Shown here: piece after piece, positions 1 to 8,299 of the stretch | Position numbering within the stretch: position 1 is the stretch's first letter | Layout of the letters: every line of letters starts with the position of its first letter | NCBI GenBank assembly: GCA_036557365.1 | Contig: DATBHR010000092.1 | Span: 248,001 to 312,000, forward strand | Direction: 5' to 3' | Length of the DNA stretch: 64,000 nucleotides | Source: DATKHR01 sp036557365 | GTDB taxonomy: Bacteria; Acidobacteriota; Vicinamibacteria; Vicinamibacterales; CAVVIG01 | Notes under the pieces: model-generated | Databases searched by the model: none | Told to the model about the DNA's origin: nothing | The model's input: only the letters and a program-made list of their open reading frames with translations | Position numbers and translations under genes: made by a program

Positions 1-2
1 CG

Positions 3-596
3 GACACGCTGCAGACGATGAATACGCTGGCGAACGTGTATGCGGCGGAAGGCCGGTACCCGGAGGCCGAGACGCTGCTCGTGCAGGCGATTGACGGACG
101 GACGCGTCTCTACGGCGATAAGAATCCTGACACGGTCGCGGCGATGAACAATCTCGCGGACGTCTACCGCCGCGAAGGCAACCTCGAGAAAGCGAAGACG
201 CTGTTCGGTCGCGTGCTCGAGACCCGTCGTCAGGTGCTCGGTCCGAATCACCCGAACACGCTGACCGTGCTCGTCTCGCTCGGTGCGATCGAGCTCGAGC
301 AGCGTGAGCCCTCGAAGGCGGAGGAGCTCCTTCGGCAGGCGGTCGATGGCTATGCGCAGGGCAAGTCGGATACGTGGCAGCGCTATTACGCGCAGAGTCT
401 GCTCGGACAGAGCCTCGCCGCGCGTGGCCGGTACGCGGACGCCGAGCCGCTGCTGACGGGAGGCTATGAGGGGATGACGAAGCGGCAGCAGTCGATCTCC
501 GCCGAGAATCGTCCGAAGCTCGACGAAGCGAAACGGGCGATCGACGAGCTGAGTCGCTCGCGGGGAAAAGGCGACCCGGAAGCCGCACGGCGGTAA
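3..596 (+). CDS. Tetratricopeptide-repeat protein, C-terminal part (5' end outside window)
   Basis: The frame is open from the first bases of the window, so only the last 197 residues of a longer protein are present. At least three kinesin-light-chain-type TPRs of about 42 residues are visible, with the repeated signatures NTLANVYAAEGRYPEAE, NNLADVYRREGNLEKAK and GPNHPNTL. A degenerate repeat (AQSLLGQSLAARGRYADAEPLL) and a charged tail follow. Such TPR arrays are protein-interaction scaffolds. In Acidobacteriota they are often fused behind Ser/Thr kinase or transcription-regulator domains, but whatever preceded them here lies outside the window, so no specific role can be given. The next gene on the right is convergent. 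Confidence 0.85.
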   Translation, partial: DTLQTMNTLANVYAAEGRYPEAETLLVQAIDGRTRLYGDKNPDTVAAMNNLADVYRREGNLEKAKTLFGRVLETRRQVLGPNHPNTLTVLVSLGAIELEQREPSKAEELLRQAVDGYAQGKSDTWQRYYAQSLLGQSLAARGRYADAEPLLTGGYEGMTKRQQSISAENRPKLDEAKRAIDELSRSRGKGDPEAARR

Positions 597-658
597 TTTC
601 CGCCGAAACGGATCACGCGTCGCCTCCGGTCACGCCAACCGCAAAGGCGTCTTCTACC

Positions 659-919
659 TTATTTACTGAGTTTCAGATTCGCGGTGGTGTTCTTGCTGAC
701 CGTCAGCATCTTCTCCTTCGGTTGGTACGACAGCGACGCCTCGATGATGATCTTCTCCGGCTTGACGCCGGTCAGCTTGTAGCGTCCGTGTGAATTCGTG
801 TACGCCGTCTTGCCGAAGTTTCCGCCGGAGCCCGCGACGATCTTGACCATCGCGTTGCGCACGGAGGCGCCGGTCTGCGAGTCGGTAATCCGGCCCTTCA
901 GCGTGTAGGTGGGTGGCAT
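659..919 (-). CDS. Small carboxypeptidase-regulatory-like (CarboxypepD_reg) domain protein
   Basis: An 86-aa protein starting MPPTYTLKGRITDSQTG. It has the beta-sandwich pattern of carboxypeptidase regulatory-like domains: TLKGRITD, GASVRNAMVKIV, a TNSHGRYKLTGVKPEKIIIE core, and a closing beta strand. The start at 919 is chosen because AAAGGAG lies about 7 nt upstream; the frame stays open further upstream but codes unconvincing sequence there. There is no signal peptide, which is unusual because this fold is usually found on secreted or TonB-linked proteins, so it may act in the cytoplasm or be exported by another route. It is a single free-standing domain with no fused catalytic or barrel part. 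The biological role is unknown. Confidence 0.72.
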   Translation of the reverse strand: MPPTYTLKGRITDSQTGASVRNAMVKIVAGSGGNFGKTAYTNSHGRYKLTGVKPEKIIIEASLSYQPKEKMLTVSKNTTANLKLSK

Positions 920-1009
920 GCTCGCGCTCCTTTCGAAGGGTGGAGCATACCCTGCCCCGTCGTCGAGATCACGTCGGCGGACTCGTCGCGATGGCGGAGA
1001 AGGCCGGCT

Positions 1010-1147
1010 GTGACAACCTCGTTCCGTGTCGGACAACGCTACAAGCGCGTCATCGATTGTTTCGGAGCGCCGGATACGTTGAAGCAGATCGAGATCGCCA
1101 TCGACCGTGAATCGGGTACGTCGAAGTGGGTGAAGGGCGATCATTAG
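1010..1147 (+). CDS. Possible small ORF (45 aa) immediately upstream of, and in frame with, the next gene
   Basis: A GTG-started frame encodes a 45-residue peptide (VTTSFRVGQRYKRVIDCF..., ending KWVKGDH). Codon use is like the surrounding genes, with G or C at most third positions. A GAGAAGG stretch sits about 6 nt before the GTG. The TAG stop is followed directly by the GTG start of the next gene in the same frame, so either the two are translationally coupled or the stop interrupts what was a longer N-terminus. No family is recognised. Alternatives are non-coding leader sequence, or an extension of the downstream gene if the TAG is a sequencing or evolutionary nonsense change. Confidence 0.4.
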   Translation: MTTSFRVGQRYKRVIDCFGAPDTLKQIEIAIDRESGTSKWVKGDH

Positions 1148-2731
1148 GTGGAACCCCTCTTGCACCGTTGCGGTTCAGTGGACCCCCGCGAAGCGTGGCA
1201 GCTCCTGCAAGCTCAGCTGACGGCAGCTCGACAACGGCTCGACGCTGGCGACAGGGCGGGTGCGCTCGAAGCGGTGGACGCGGCGCTGGCGATCGATCCC
1301 GATTTCCTCGCGGCGCATTCGTTACGGCAGAAAATTCAGCTCGGCCAGGACGCAGCAGTAAAGCACTCACCTGCGAGCGTGACGCCAGCCTCGCGCGCGC
1401 GCGATGAGCTGACGTCCGCGCCGATCACGCCGACGCCCGGGCGCATCGAGCGCAAACTGCTCGTGCCTCAGGCGCTCACGGTGCCTCGAGTGCCGGCGCC
1501 GCGGCCCGTTTCTGTGCGGCGCACGGAGCGGCAGCCCGCGCCACGGCACCACATCGAGCATGAGGCCGCTCCTCCGTCGCACATCGAGAAGCCGCCCGTC
1601 TTTTCGCCGCTCGCCGAGGAGCCGCTCGTTCCGCCGCGCGTCGAGGAGCAGCCTCGCGCGGCGAACGTCGCGCTCGAAGACGCGAATCTGCGGCGGACAA
1701 CTACGGCTCCGCAGCTCGTCGCCGAACTGCCGTTGAGGCCGGAGCGACCGCAAACGAAATCGCCGAAAAACGTCCGATCGCCCAGACGGAGACCCGCACA
1801 TCGTTCCTCGGTGTTTGCCCGTCGACTCGCGGCAGCCGCGGTCGTTGGCGGCGTTGTCTTTGGCGCGTCGTACCTTCAGGATTGGTCATTGGGCGACGTC
1901 GGGCGCTTCACGCAGGCCTGGTCGGTTGCCGACATCCAGCGTGCGCTGCACGAGTGGTCGCAGTCGAACAGCACACCGGCGGCATCGCAAACGACAGCGG
2001 ATCCGATGCAGCGGCTACTCGCCGCATCGACGACGGTGCCGTTGTTGACGACGACGTTGAACGGATTCGAGCCTGTCGGTGCGCATCAAGCGAGCGCGCG
2101 TCCGCAGAACGCGGATGTCGAACGAGCGACCACGCCGACGCCATCGTTGCCGCCGACACCGGCGCCGGCTCCTGCGCGTGCGGTTGCGGCCGTCGTGGAC
2201 GAGCAACCGGCCGACGTCACAAGGACGCCGCCCGTTGAGCGCGCGGTCGACCCGGCGCCGTCAACGATCGCGCGCAATCTCGATCCGCCGAAGGACGCCG
2301 TCGCATCTGCGCCCGACGCCGCGCCGGTCACTCCGCCGCCGGCAGCATCAGCCGTCGAGACGAACCCTGCCGCGGCCACGGCGTCCACCGTGCGCGGGCC
2401 GGACGACGAACGACTGGTCAGACAGGCGCTGCTCCATTACCGGACGGCGTACGAATCGCTCGACGCGCGCTCGGCGCAGGCGGTTTGGCCGACGGTGAAC
2501 GAGGCGGCGCTCGCCCGCGCGTTCGAAGGACTCGATTCGCAGACGTTGACGTTCACCAACTGCTACATCACGTTCGTCGAACAGGCCGCCCAAGCCATCT
2601 GCCAGGGATCCACTCGCTACGTGCCGAAGGTCGGGAGCCGCGAACCGAGAACGGAGCCGCGCATCTGGAACTTCACGCTGCGGCGCAGCGGTTCGGACTG
2701 GAAGATCGAGTCGGCGCGCACGGATCGCTAG
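1148..2731 (+). CDS. TPR / single-TM / NTF2-like membrane protein of unknown function
   Basis: 527 aa from a GTG at 1148; a GTG 10 codons later (before DPREAWQLL) is an alternative start. Residues about 15-65 form a TPR-like helical pair (GALEAVDAALAIDPDFLAAHSL). A long Pro/Arg/Glu-rich linker follows to about residue 220, then one transmembrane helix (LAAAAVVGGVVFGASYL, about residues 226-243). A second Ala/Pro-rich linker leads to a C-terminal domain (about 425-527) with the helix-then-curved-sheet pattern of NTF2/SnoaL-like folds (LLHYRTAYESLDARSAQAVWP, YITFVEQAAQAICQG, WNFTLRRSGSDWKIES). The architecture implies a cytoplasmic TPR, a membrane anchor and a periplasmic or extracellular domain. 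No catalytic residues are evident and the function is unknown. Confidence 0.8.
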   Translation: MEPLLHRCGSVDPREAWQLLQAQLTAARQRLDAGDRAGALEAVDAALAIDPDFLAAHSLRQKIQLGQDAAVKHSPASVTPASRARDELTSAPITPTPGRIERKLLVPQALTVPRVPAPRPVSVRRTERQPAPRHHIEHEAAPPSHIEKPPVFSPLAEEPLVPPRVEEQPRAANVALEDANLRRTTTAPQLVAELPLRPERPQTKSPKNVRSPRRRPAHRSSVFARRLAAAAVVGGVVFGASYLQDWSLGDVGRFTQAWSVADIQRALHEWSQSNSTPAASQTTADPMQRLLAASTTVPLLTTTLNGFEPVGAHQASARPQNADVERATTPTPSLPPTPAPAPARAVAAVVDEQPADVTRTPPVERAVDPAPSTIARNLDPPKDAVASAPDAAPVTPPPAASAVETNPAAATASTVRGPDDERLVRQALLHYRTAYESLDARSAQAVWPTVNEAALARAFEGLDSQTLTFTNCYITFVEQAAQAICQGSTRYVPKVGSREPRTEPRIWNFTLRRSGSDWKIESARTDR

Positions 2732-2740
2732 CGTTCATAC

Positions 2741-2764
2741 GCCACGAAAGCGCGAAAGCGTGGC
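2741..2764. terminator. Small hairpin between convergent genes
   Basis: GCCACG and CGTGGC form a 6-bp stem around a purine-rich loop in the 44-bp gap between the convergent genes ending at 2731 and 2776. The position suits a bidirectional terminator, but there is no U-tract, so the call is weak. Confidence 0.3.
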
Positions 2765-2775
2765 AATGCTTGGCG

Positions 2776-3951
2776 TCAACGCCCGAGCGCGTAGTCCAGC
2801 CCGATGTACGGCGTGAACGGCGCGGTCAGGCCTCCCGCAGTGATCGGGATGTTGACGTTGGCGGACAGCACCCATGTCTCGGACAAATTCCACTTGAGGC
2901 CCGGCACGATCGAGACGATGTTCAACCGCGTCCCCGCAGGACCAAGACGGATCGTCTCGACATCCTGCAGCGTCGGGTGCGGCGCGGTCACGGGCACGAT
3001 GCCGTCGGGAGTGTCGATGAGACGACCGAGCAGCTCGCCGATGACGGTCACATGCCGCGTGGCCGCGGCGGCGACTGCTCCTCCATAGCTGAATTCACGC
3101 GCGAGCCCGCCGAAGCTGATGGCTGCGTTCGCGTGCGTCGACACGCGGCTGCCTTCGACGGATCCAATCGCCGTGAACTTTACCGACGGCTCGCCCGCAC
3201 CGAGCAGGTTGTCCGGATTTCCGGTCGGCAGGCGGAGATCCACGGCGCCCGCGACCGCGGTGCCTCCATCCTCGTACGCCGTCACCTTCGATCGGACGAC
3301 GACGTCCGCGAGCCCGACGCTGTGCGCGTGTGCGGTGGCCTGGGTGAACTCCTGTCCGCGGTACGTGTTGACGCGCGTGCCGTCCAACACGAGCGACACC
3401 ATCGGCACCGCGAAGCCGATCTCCATGCGATCGGTGACGCCGATGTTCCCGTACAGCGTGGCGACGCTCGCGTCGATGTTGAGCGCGAGCCGATCGACGT
3501 CGAACGGCGCCGATTCGTCCACGAACTGGTTGGCGGTCGTGACGAGCGTGCCGTCGCGCAGCGACTGGCCGTCCAGCGACGTGAAGTGGAGTTGCTGAAA
3601 CGCAAGGCCGATCGACAGCTGTCCCCGGCCGGCCGTGAGCGCGCGCTCGACGAAGAACGGTCCGAAGTTCTGCGTCGCGCGCTCCACGGTGCCGAGCTCG
3701 GGATTCAGACGGTACACGAACCCGCTCGACGAGGACGGCACCGGCAGCGTCGCAAGGTTGGCCAGGAGCGCCGTCGAGATCGTCGTCGCCGTCGCGAGGG
3801 CGGCCGCGCGGTCGCGTTCGATGCTGCCGGTCTGCACGTTCTGATTCGTGACGAGGAACGTCAGGACGTCAGAAACCGTTTGTGCATCCGATCGGCAGGG
3901 AGCGACGAGAACGGCGGCCAGAACAACCGCGATTGTCCGAAGTCTAGCCAT
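2776..3951 (-). CDS. Outer-membrane beta-barrel protein, Phenol_MetA_deg/transporter-like
   Basis: 391 aa with a clear Sec signal peptide (MARLRTIAVVLAAVLVA...SDAQT). The rest alternates short amphipathic strands and turns: GQLSIGLAFQQLHFTSLDG, DRMEIGFAVPMVSLVLDGTRV, ADVVVRSKVTAYEDGGTAVAGAVDLRLPTG, and a final SANVNIPITAGGLTAPFTPYIGLDYAL strand pair. This is typical of the outer-membrane proteins grouped with the MetA-pathway phenol degradation family (PF13557-like). In that family the barrel probably passes hydrophobic compounds, but the substrate here cannot be read from sequence. The gene overlaps the 3' end of the upstream BACON lipoprotein gene by 8 bp on the same strand, so the two are likely co-translated and work at the same membrane. 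The family assignment is by overall pattern. Confidence 0.8.
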   Translation of the reverse strand: MARLRTIAVVLAAVLVAPCRSDAQTVSDVLTFLVTNQNVQTGSIERDRAAALATATTISTALLANLATLPVPSSSSGFVYRLNPELGTVERATQNFGPFFVERALTAGRGQLSIGLAFQQLHFTSLDGQSLRDGTLVTTANQFVDESAPFDVDRLALNIDASVATLYGNIGVTDRMEIGFAVPMVSLVLDGTRVNTYRGQEFTQATAHAHSVGLADVVVRSKVTAYEDGGTAVAGAVDLRLPTGNPDNLLGAGEPSVKFTAIGSVEGSRVSTHANAAISFGGLAREFSYGGAVAAAATRHVTVIGELLGRLIDTPDGIVPVTAPHPTLQDVETIRLGPAGTRLNIVSIVPGLKWNLSETWVLSANVNIPITAGGLTAPFTPYIGLDYALGR

Positions 3952-4927
3952 CGTCGTCGTCGTTCTTGATCGCGACGGTCGTCGCCTTCACCGTGCCGTT
4001 GTTGTCGGCCACGCCATCGACGGTGACCCTGGATCCCTCGTGCACGTCGCGGCACTTGCTCTTCTTCGGGTAGTCCGTCGATCCATCGGTCACGACCAGC
4101 GTCCCCATGACGAGGAAACGCAGCGTCGGGCAGCGCCCGGTGATCGCGATCGCCGAGCCGTCGAGGTGCACCGTCTTCGGCGGCGGCGGCGGCGGTGGTG
4201 GCGGTGGCGGAGTTGGCGTTGGCGTCGGATCAGACGGAGGGGGTGACGGCGGGTTGGACGTCGGCGGCGGTGTTGGCGTCGGAGTCGGTGTGGGCGACGG
4301 CGGTGCCACTCCGTCCTGGGTCACCGTGTACGTCTGTCCGCCGACGATCACGCGGCCCGAGCGTGCCGCTCCAGCGTTGGCCGAAACCGAGAGTGAAACG
4401 GTCGCGGGTCCACTGCCGCTTCGTCCACCCGTGACCGCGATCCAGGCGTCGGCCGGAGTCGCGGTCCAGCTGCAGCCGGTCTGCGTCGACAGCGCGACGC
4501 TCAGCCCGCCGCCGGCGACGCCGATGTTGCTGCCTCCGCTCGCCAGCGTGAACAGGCATGGCGCGGCCGCCTGGCTCAGCTGGATTGTCGTCGACGCGAT
4601 CGCCAGCGTGCCGGAACGCGGACTCGGCAGGCTGTTCGCCGCCACGACGTAGGAAACCGATGCATCGCCCTGACCGCTGCTGGCGCCGTTGATCGAAACC
4701 CAGCTCGTGTCGGACGCGACCGACCACTGGCAGTCGCGTTCGGCCGACACGCTCAACGTTCCAGATCCGCCGGTGGAGTTGAATGACGGGGTTGAATTGC
4801 TGACGTTGACCTGGCATTTCGTGCCGGTCGGAGCCGTGCTCGAGATTTGAGTTGACGTGCACGCGGCCAGATTGAGGCACACCGCGGCCGTGAACGAGGC
4901 CCACCAGAACGCGACCGCCTTCGACAT
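3944..4927 (-). CDS. BACON-domain lipoprotein with proline-rich linker and DUF5666-like C-terminus
   Basis: About 327 aa from the ATG at 4927, preferred over one 13 codons upstream because GAGGG precedes it and it gives a clean lipoprotein signal (MSKAVAFWWASFTAAVCLNLAAC, lipobox LAAC). Two BACON/Ig-like repeats follow, each with WVSI/WIAV-type strands and the hallmark SGTLAIAST...LSQ and SGRVIVGGQTYTVTQ endings. A run of PTP/PPP repeats links them to a C-terminal beta domain (VHLDGSAIAITG, GSRVTVDGVADNNGTVKATTVAI) resembling DUF5666/OB-like modules. BACON domains are thought to bind carbohydrate or mucin. This suggests a surface-exposed, outer-membrane-anchored adhesin or binding protein. 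It overlaps the downstream barrel gene by 8 bp. Confidence 0.82.
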   Translation of the reverse strand: MSKAVAFWWASFTAAVCLNLAACTSTQISSTAPTGTKCQVNVSNSTPSFNSTGGSGTLSVSAERDCQWSVASDTSWVSINGASSGQGDASVSYVVAANSLPSPRSGTLAIASTTIQLSQAAAPCLFTLASGGSNIGVAGGGLSVALSTQTGCSWTATPADAWIAVTGGRSGSGPATVSLSVSANAGAARSGRVIVGGQTYTVTQDGVAPPSPTPTPTPTPPPTSNPPSPPPSDPTPTPTPPPPPPPPPPPKTVHLDGSAIAITGRCPTLRFLVMGTLVVTDGSTDYPKKSKCRDVHEGSRVTVDGVADNNGTVKATTVAIKNDDDDG

Positions 4928-5082
4928 CGAATCTGCCCTCGCGTCGCGATGCATACCTCTCGCCATCGTCGACGACGAGTTGAAGGCGGATTGGCGCGTC
5001 GATTTGGAATTCTTCTGACGCTTATCGGCAGCCGCGTGGAATGGAACGGTCAGCCCTGTGGTCAGTGCGCGTCACGGTACCG

Positions 5083-5101
5083 ACGCAGCAGGCTGCTGCG
5101 T
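5083..5101 (-). terminator. 19-bp palindrome in the gap after the TlpA-like gene
   Basis: ACGCAGCAG and CTGCTGCGT are perfect inverted copies separated by one G. They lie in the 222-bp gap between the TlpA-like gene (ends 5150) and the BACON gene (starts 4927), both on the minus strand. The palindrome could be a terminator hairpin or an operator upstream of the BACON gene; the sequence does not decide between them. Confidence 0.3.
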
Positions 5102-5149
5102 TTCGAGAAACCGCCGCATCGGCGTCGGGGAGTTCCTGCTACGGCCGCG

Positions 5150-6421
5150 CTACTGCTGGCCGGCGGATCCCTGTGCCGGTTCGGCGAGCAGGCGTTCCAC
5201 CATCTCGCGGATTTCCTGCTTCAGCCGCGTGTGTTCGGCGCCGGTCGCCGGGCTTGCGAAGCCCGCGTGCACGCTCCGGACGCGTCCATCGCGGCCGAGG
5301 AAGATCGAGGTCGGGTAGGCGCCAAAGTTTACGAGCTGCGGCAGCGCGTCGTTGATGGTCTTTGTCGTGGGCGACGGCTGCATCGTGCCTGCGATCAGCA
5401 TCGGGTACTGGAGGTTGTAGCGCTTGACGAACGATCGGACGCGCGGACGCGACACGTTCGGATCCGGATCGTTCTCGAACATCAGCCCGACGATCTCGAG
5501 GCCGCGCGCGCGATAGTCCTTGTACAACTCGGCGAGGAACGGCGCCTCGTCGTGGCAGTTCGGACACCAGCTGCCGCCGATCGACAGAATGACGACCTTG
5601 CCGTGGAACTGCGCGTCGGTGTTGGACACGATCTTCCCGGACAGATCGGGGAACGCGAACTGGAATGGTGTCGTCGGATCCTTGACGCTCGTGTAACGCG
5701 ACGGATCCGGCGGCTCGGGGATTCCCTTGGCGCGCGCTTCGCTGCTGCGGACGACCATGTAATGCGCGTTGCCGTTCAGCGTCGCCGCCAGGCTGCCGTC
5801 GGCGTTGAGCGTCGCCACGAACAGGTTCGGCCGCTCGCCGGCGAAATGACTGAGCACCAGCTTGCCGTCGCGCCAGTGGCCGACAAGGGTCCCTGTGTCG
5901 CCGTCCACGCGGAGGATCGATCCGGACACTTCGGCGCCCGACTGCCGCAGATACACGTGCCACGTGCGCGTGTCGCGCGGCGCGGTCACCTCGTCGGCGT
6001 TCCGCCGCATCTCCCACGTACCTTCGAGCGCCGGCGGTTCGTCGGCCGTCGCCTCGAGCGGCGCGAACCGTCGCATCCGCACTTCCTGGGGCTTCGCATT
6101 CGCACGTTTGTTGCGATACGTACCGACGAGTTGATCGTCCTGCAGCTTGAGTGCGAGGGACGTGTTGAGAAATTCGTAGTCGAGTGTGAGAACGCCGTCG
6201 GCGAAGCTGCCATCGGTCGAGCCGATGCGCCGATCGCCTTCGAAGAAATATCCCTGCGCGGTGGAACCGGTCGTTTCGATCTCGAACCGAAACGGAACCT
6301 CGGCGTCGTTGGTCACGAGCGTGGCGTCCCAGAGTCCGTTGATGGACGCCGGCTTGCTTTGCGTGGTGGCCGGAACGACTGACGATGCGACGAAGACCGC
6401 CGCCGCAAGCAGGTTCTTCAC
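5150..6421 (-). CDS. TlpA-family secreted thiol-disulfide oxidoreductase
   Basis: 423 aa with a signal peptide (MKNLLAAAVFVASSVVPATTQ). The N-terminal ~260 residues are a beta-rich domain of paired lipocalin-like strands (GLWDATLVTNDAEVPFRFEIE; GTYRNKRANAKPQEVRMRRF; SGSILRVDGDTGTLVGHWRDG). The C-terminal ~165 residues are a thioredoxin fold of the TlpA/ResA class. The redox motif WCPNC is at Cys286/Cys289, followed by HDEAPFL, a GLEIVGLMFEND strand and the cis-Pro region YPTSIFLGRDG. TlpA/ResA proteins reduce disulfides in the periplasm, for example in cytochrome c maturation or redox homeostasis. No cytochrome genes are nearby, so the partner is unknown. The large N-terminal domain is like that seen in DUF4369-containing TlpA proteins of other phyla, though I cannot assign it to that family. 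Confidence 0.88.
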   Translation of the reverse strand: MKNLLAAAVFVASSVVPATTQSKPASINGLWDATLVTNDAEVPFRFEIETTGSTAQGYFFEGDRRIGSTDGSFADGVLTLDYEFLNTSLALKLQDDQLVGTYRNKRANAKPQEVRMRRFAPLEATADEPPALEGTWEMRRNADEVTAPRDTRTWHVYLRQSGAEVSGSILRVDGDTGTLVGHWRDGKLVLSHFAGERPNLFVATLNADGSLAATLNGNAHYMVVRSSEARAKGIPEPPDPSRYTSVKDPTTPFQFAFPDLSGKIVSNTDAQFHGKVVILSIGGSWCPNCHDEAPFLAELYKDYRARGLEIVGLMFENDPDPNVSRPRVRSFVKRYNLQYPMLIAGTMQPSPTTKTINDALPQLVNFGAYPTSIFLGRDGRVRSVHAGFASPATGAEHTRLKQEIREMVERLLAEPAQGSAGQQ

Positions 6422-6514
6422 GGTGAATCCTCCCGGTGGCTGACTGACTCCCGGAATCTTATCCCGATCGGCCCCGGCGCCGCGCGCCTGAGTTGCCGCC
6501 AGCCCGTCCGCGGG

Positions 6515-7600
6515 CTACTTCAGGAACTTCCCGATGTTGTCGTTCAGGAACTTCAGGTCTGCCGGGTTGCTGGCGGCTCCGGCCGTGTGTCCCCAGAGCG
6601 AGGGAATCGGCATGAACGTCACGCCCGCGATGAACGCCTGTTCGTACCGCGCGTCGGTCACGGGGAAATACAAGTCCGTTTCCGACGGCATGTACAACAC
6701 GCGGGCCTTGATCGATCGGAGCGCCCGTACGGTGTCGCCGTTGAACCCCGGCGTCGTGCCGACGTCGTGGCGCTGCCAGGTCCGCGCCTGCAGGATGTAA
6801 TCGTTCGCGTCGGCGCTGAACCGCTTGCGGAACGCCTGCCACGCCTGCTCGAACGTCGTGCCCGCCGGAGAATTGGTCCGCCACAATTCCTGCCGCCACC
6901 ACTCCTGCGAGTACAGCCATCCGGCCCAGACGACGCCGAACGCTTCGAGACCCTTCGCGGGTGGCGCCGTATAGTCGCCGCCGCGCCACTCGGGATCCGT
7001 CGTCAGCGCCGCGATCTGTCCCTCGAGCCTGACGAAGCCGTGCCCGTAGCATTTCGCGGTGCCCGATGTCGCGACGATCGAGTCCACGAAGGCCGGATAG
7101 CTGACGGCCCATTGAAACGCCTGTTCCGCTCCCATCGAGAAGCCGACGACCGCGCGCAGATGGCTCACGTGCAATTCATCCGTCAGGAGCCGATGGACGA
7201 TCTCCACGTTGTCGCGGATGGTCGTGACCGGGAAGCGCGGTCCGTGGAATGGCTCCGGCGTGTTGCTCGGCGACGACGACCGTCCGTTTCCGAACAACTC
7301 GGTCAGCACGAGATAGTCGCGACGCGGATCGAGCGCGCGATCTTTTTCGCCGATGAGCCAGTTGTAGCCGTTGAAGTTCGCCATGTAGTGCGACGGCAGC
7401 AGGATGGCGTTGTCGCGCGCGGCGTTCAGCGTGCCGAGCGTCGTGTAGACGAGACGGGCTTCCGGCAGCGTCGTTCCGCTTTCCGTGCGGAAGTTGCGGA
7501 CGACGAACTCGTGACGTTCGAGCGGCTGCGCCGGCTGCGCGTTCGCGACTGGCGCGAGGAGCGATGCGGCGAAAGCGAGCAGAAGAGCGATGGTTCTCAT
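6515..7600 (-). CDS. Secreted alpha/beta hydrolase, homoserine O-acetyltransferase (MetX)-like
   Basis: 361 aa from the ATG at 7600 with a signal peptide (MRTIALLLAFAASLLAPVANAQ). The core matches the MetX-like branch of alpha/beta hydrolases: an early ARLVYTTLGTLN segment, PSHYMANFNGYNWLIGEKDRALDPRRD, nucleophile elbow VGFSMGAEQAFQWA (Ser in GFSMG), a late acid-bearing strand (VLYMPSETDLYFP) and a His near the end (LWGHTAGA). Biosynthetic MetX is cytoplasmic, so a secreted homologue is more likely an esterase or acyltransferase than a methionine-pathway enzyme. The frame continues far upstream of 7600, but that part overlaps the divergent metallopeptidase gene and has no coding character, so the signal-peptide start is preferred. 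Confidence 0.85.
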   Translation of the reverse strand: MRTIALLLAFAASLLAPVANAQPAQPLERHEFVVRNFRTESGTTLPEARLVYTTLGTLNAARDNAILLPSHYMANFNGYNWLIGEKDRALDPRRDYLVLTELFGNGRSSSPSNTPEPFHGPRFPVTTIRDNVEIVHRLLTDELHVSHLRAVVGFSMGAEQAFQWAVSYPAFVDSIVATSGTAKCYGHGFVRLEGQIAALTTDPEWRGGDYTAPPAKGLEAFGVVWAGWLYSQEWWRQELWRTNSPAGTTFEQAWQAFRKRFSADANDYILQARTWQRHDVGTTPGFNGDTVRALRSIKARVLYMPSETDLYFPVTDARYEQAFIAGVTFMPIPSLWGHTAGAASNPADLKFLNDNIGKFLK

Positions 7601-7699
7601 CGGGCCAGATGATCGCACGAACCCGCGCGCGGCCGGCACGAAAGAAATTCCGGACCGCGCGCCTACTTGAGTGCGCACCCGACGCGTGCGAACTCGATC

Positions 7700-8299
7700 A
7701 TGTCGCTCATCGCCACGACGCTCACGCTCCTTCTCGGATTGTTTCCTCCAGCTTCGACGCACGTGCATCTCGACCTGGCGTTCAAGGGTGTGTATCTCTC
7801 GCCGCGCGAGAAGGCGATCGCGGTCGACGAGGTCAATGAAATCTGGAACGCGTACGGCGTCGACGTCCGCGACGCGGACGGCGAGGACGGCGAGTGCGCC
7901 GATACGACGCTGACGGTCATGATGGCGCGGCACCAGGGGCCGCGCATCGCCGCGGACGCGCTCGGATCGATCGCGTTCGTCGGCGACGAACCGCAGACGG
8001 TGATCGCGATGTACCCGGAGACGATCGCGCAGTTCATCGGGAGCCTGACGATCATGGGGCACAGCGACTACCAGTGGACGCCGCGCCTCCGCGATCGCAT
8101 CCACGGACGCGTGCTGGGTCGTGCGCTGGCTCACGAGATCGGGCACTATCTCCTGCACTCGCGCGGTCACTCCAAGAACGGCCTGATGCGGGCGGAGCAG
8201 TCGATCGTGGATCTCGCCTCCGACGATCGATCGTCGTTTTCGCTGTCGGTCATCGAGCTCGCGCGGCTTGCCGCGGACTCGATCGATGGCGCTCGCTAG
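7700..8299 (+). CDS. Putative secreted zincin metallopeptidase (HEIGH motif)
   Basis: 199 aa from ATG 7700, which gives a signal peptide (MSLIATTLTLLLGLFPPAST); a TTG at 7667 is less likely. The zinc-binding helix is ALAHEIGHYLLHSRGHSKNGLM: His145, Glu146 and His149, followed by further histidines and a Met-turn-like NGLMRA. The spacing HExxHxxxH differs from the canonical metzincin HExxHxxGxxH, although a GH pair three residues further on could supply the third ligand. The small mature size and absence of a prodomain recall short archaemetzincin/matrixin-like proteases found in Acidobacteriota. It would act in the periplasm or outside the cell. It is divergent from the MetX-like hydrolase and has no obvious operon partner. 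Confidence 0.8.
   Translation: MSLIATTLTLLLGLFPPASTHVHLDLAFKGVYLSPREKAIAVDEVNEIWNAYGVDVRDADGEDGECADTTLTVMMARHQGPRIAADALGSIAFVGDEPQTVIAMYPETIAQFIGSLTIMGHSDYQWTPRLRDRIHGRVLGRALAHEIGHYLLHSRGHSKNGLMRAEQSIVDLASDDRSSFSLSVIELARLAADSIDGAR

Noticed and set aside
913..1110. 65-codon plus-strand frame overlapping the small carboxypeptidase-regulatory-like gene start
   Set aside because: Poor codon use and Arg/His-rich; the 1010-1147 frame is the better candidate in this gap.
2485..3969. 494-codon plus-strand frame opposite the barrel gene
   Set aside because: Antisense shadow of the outer-membrane barrel gene, which has a signal peptide and strand pattern.
4107..4652. Plus-strand frame with long Gly/Val repeats
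   Set aside because: It is the reverse of the Pro/Thr linker of the BACON lipoprotein, not a glycine-rich protein.
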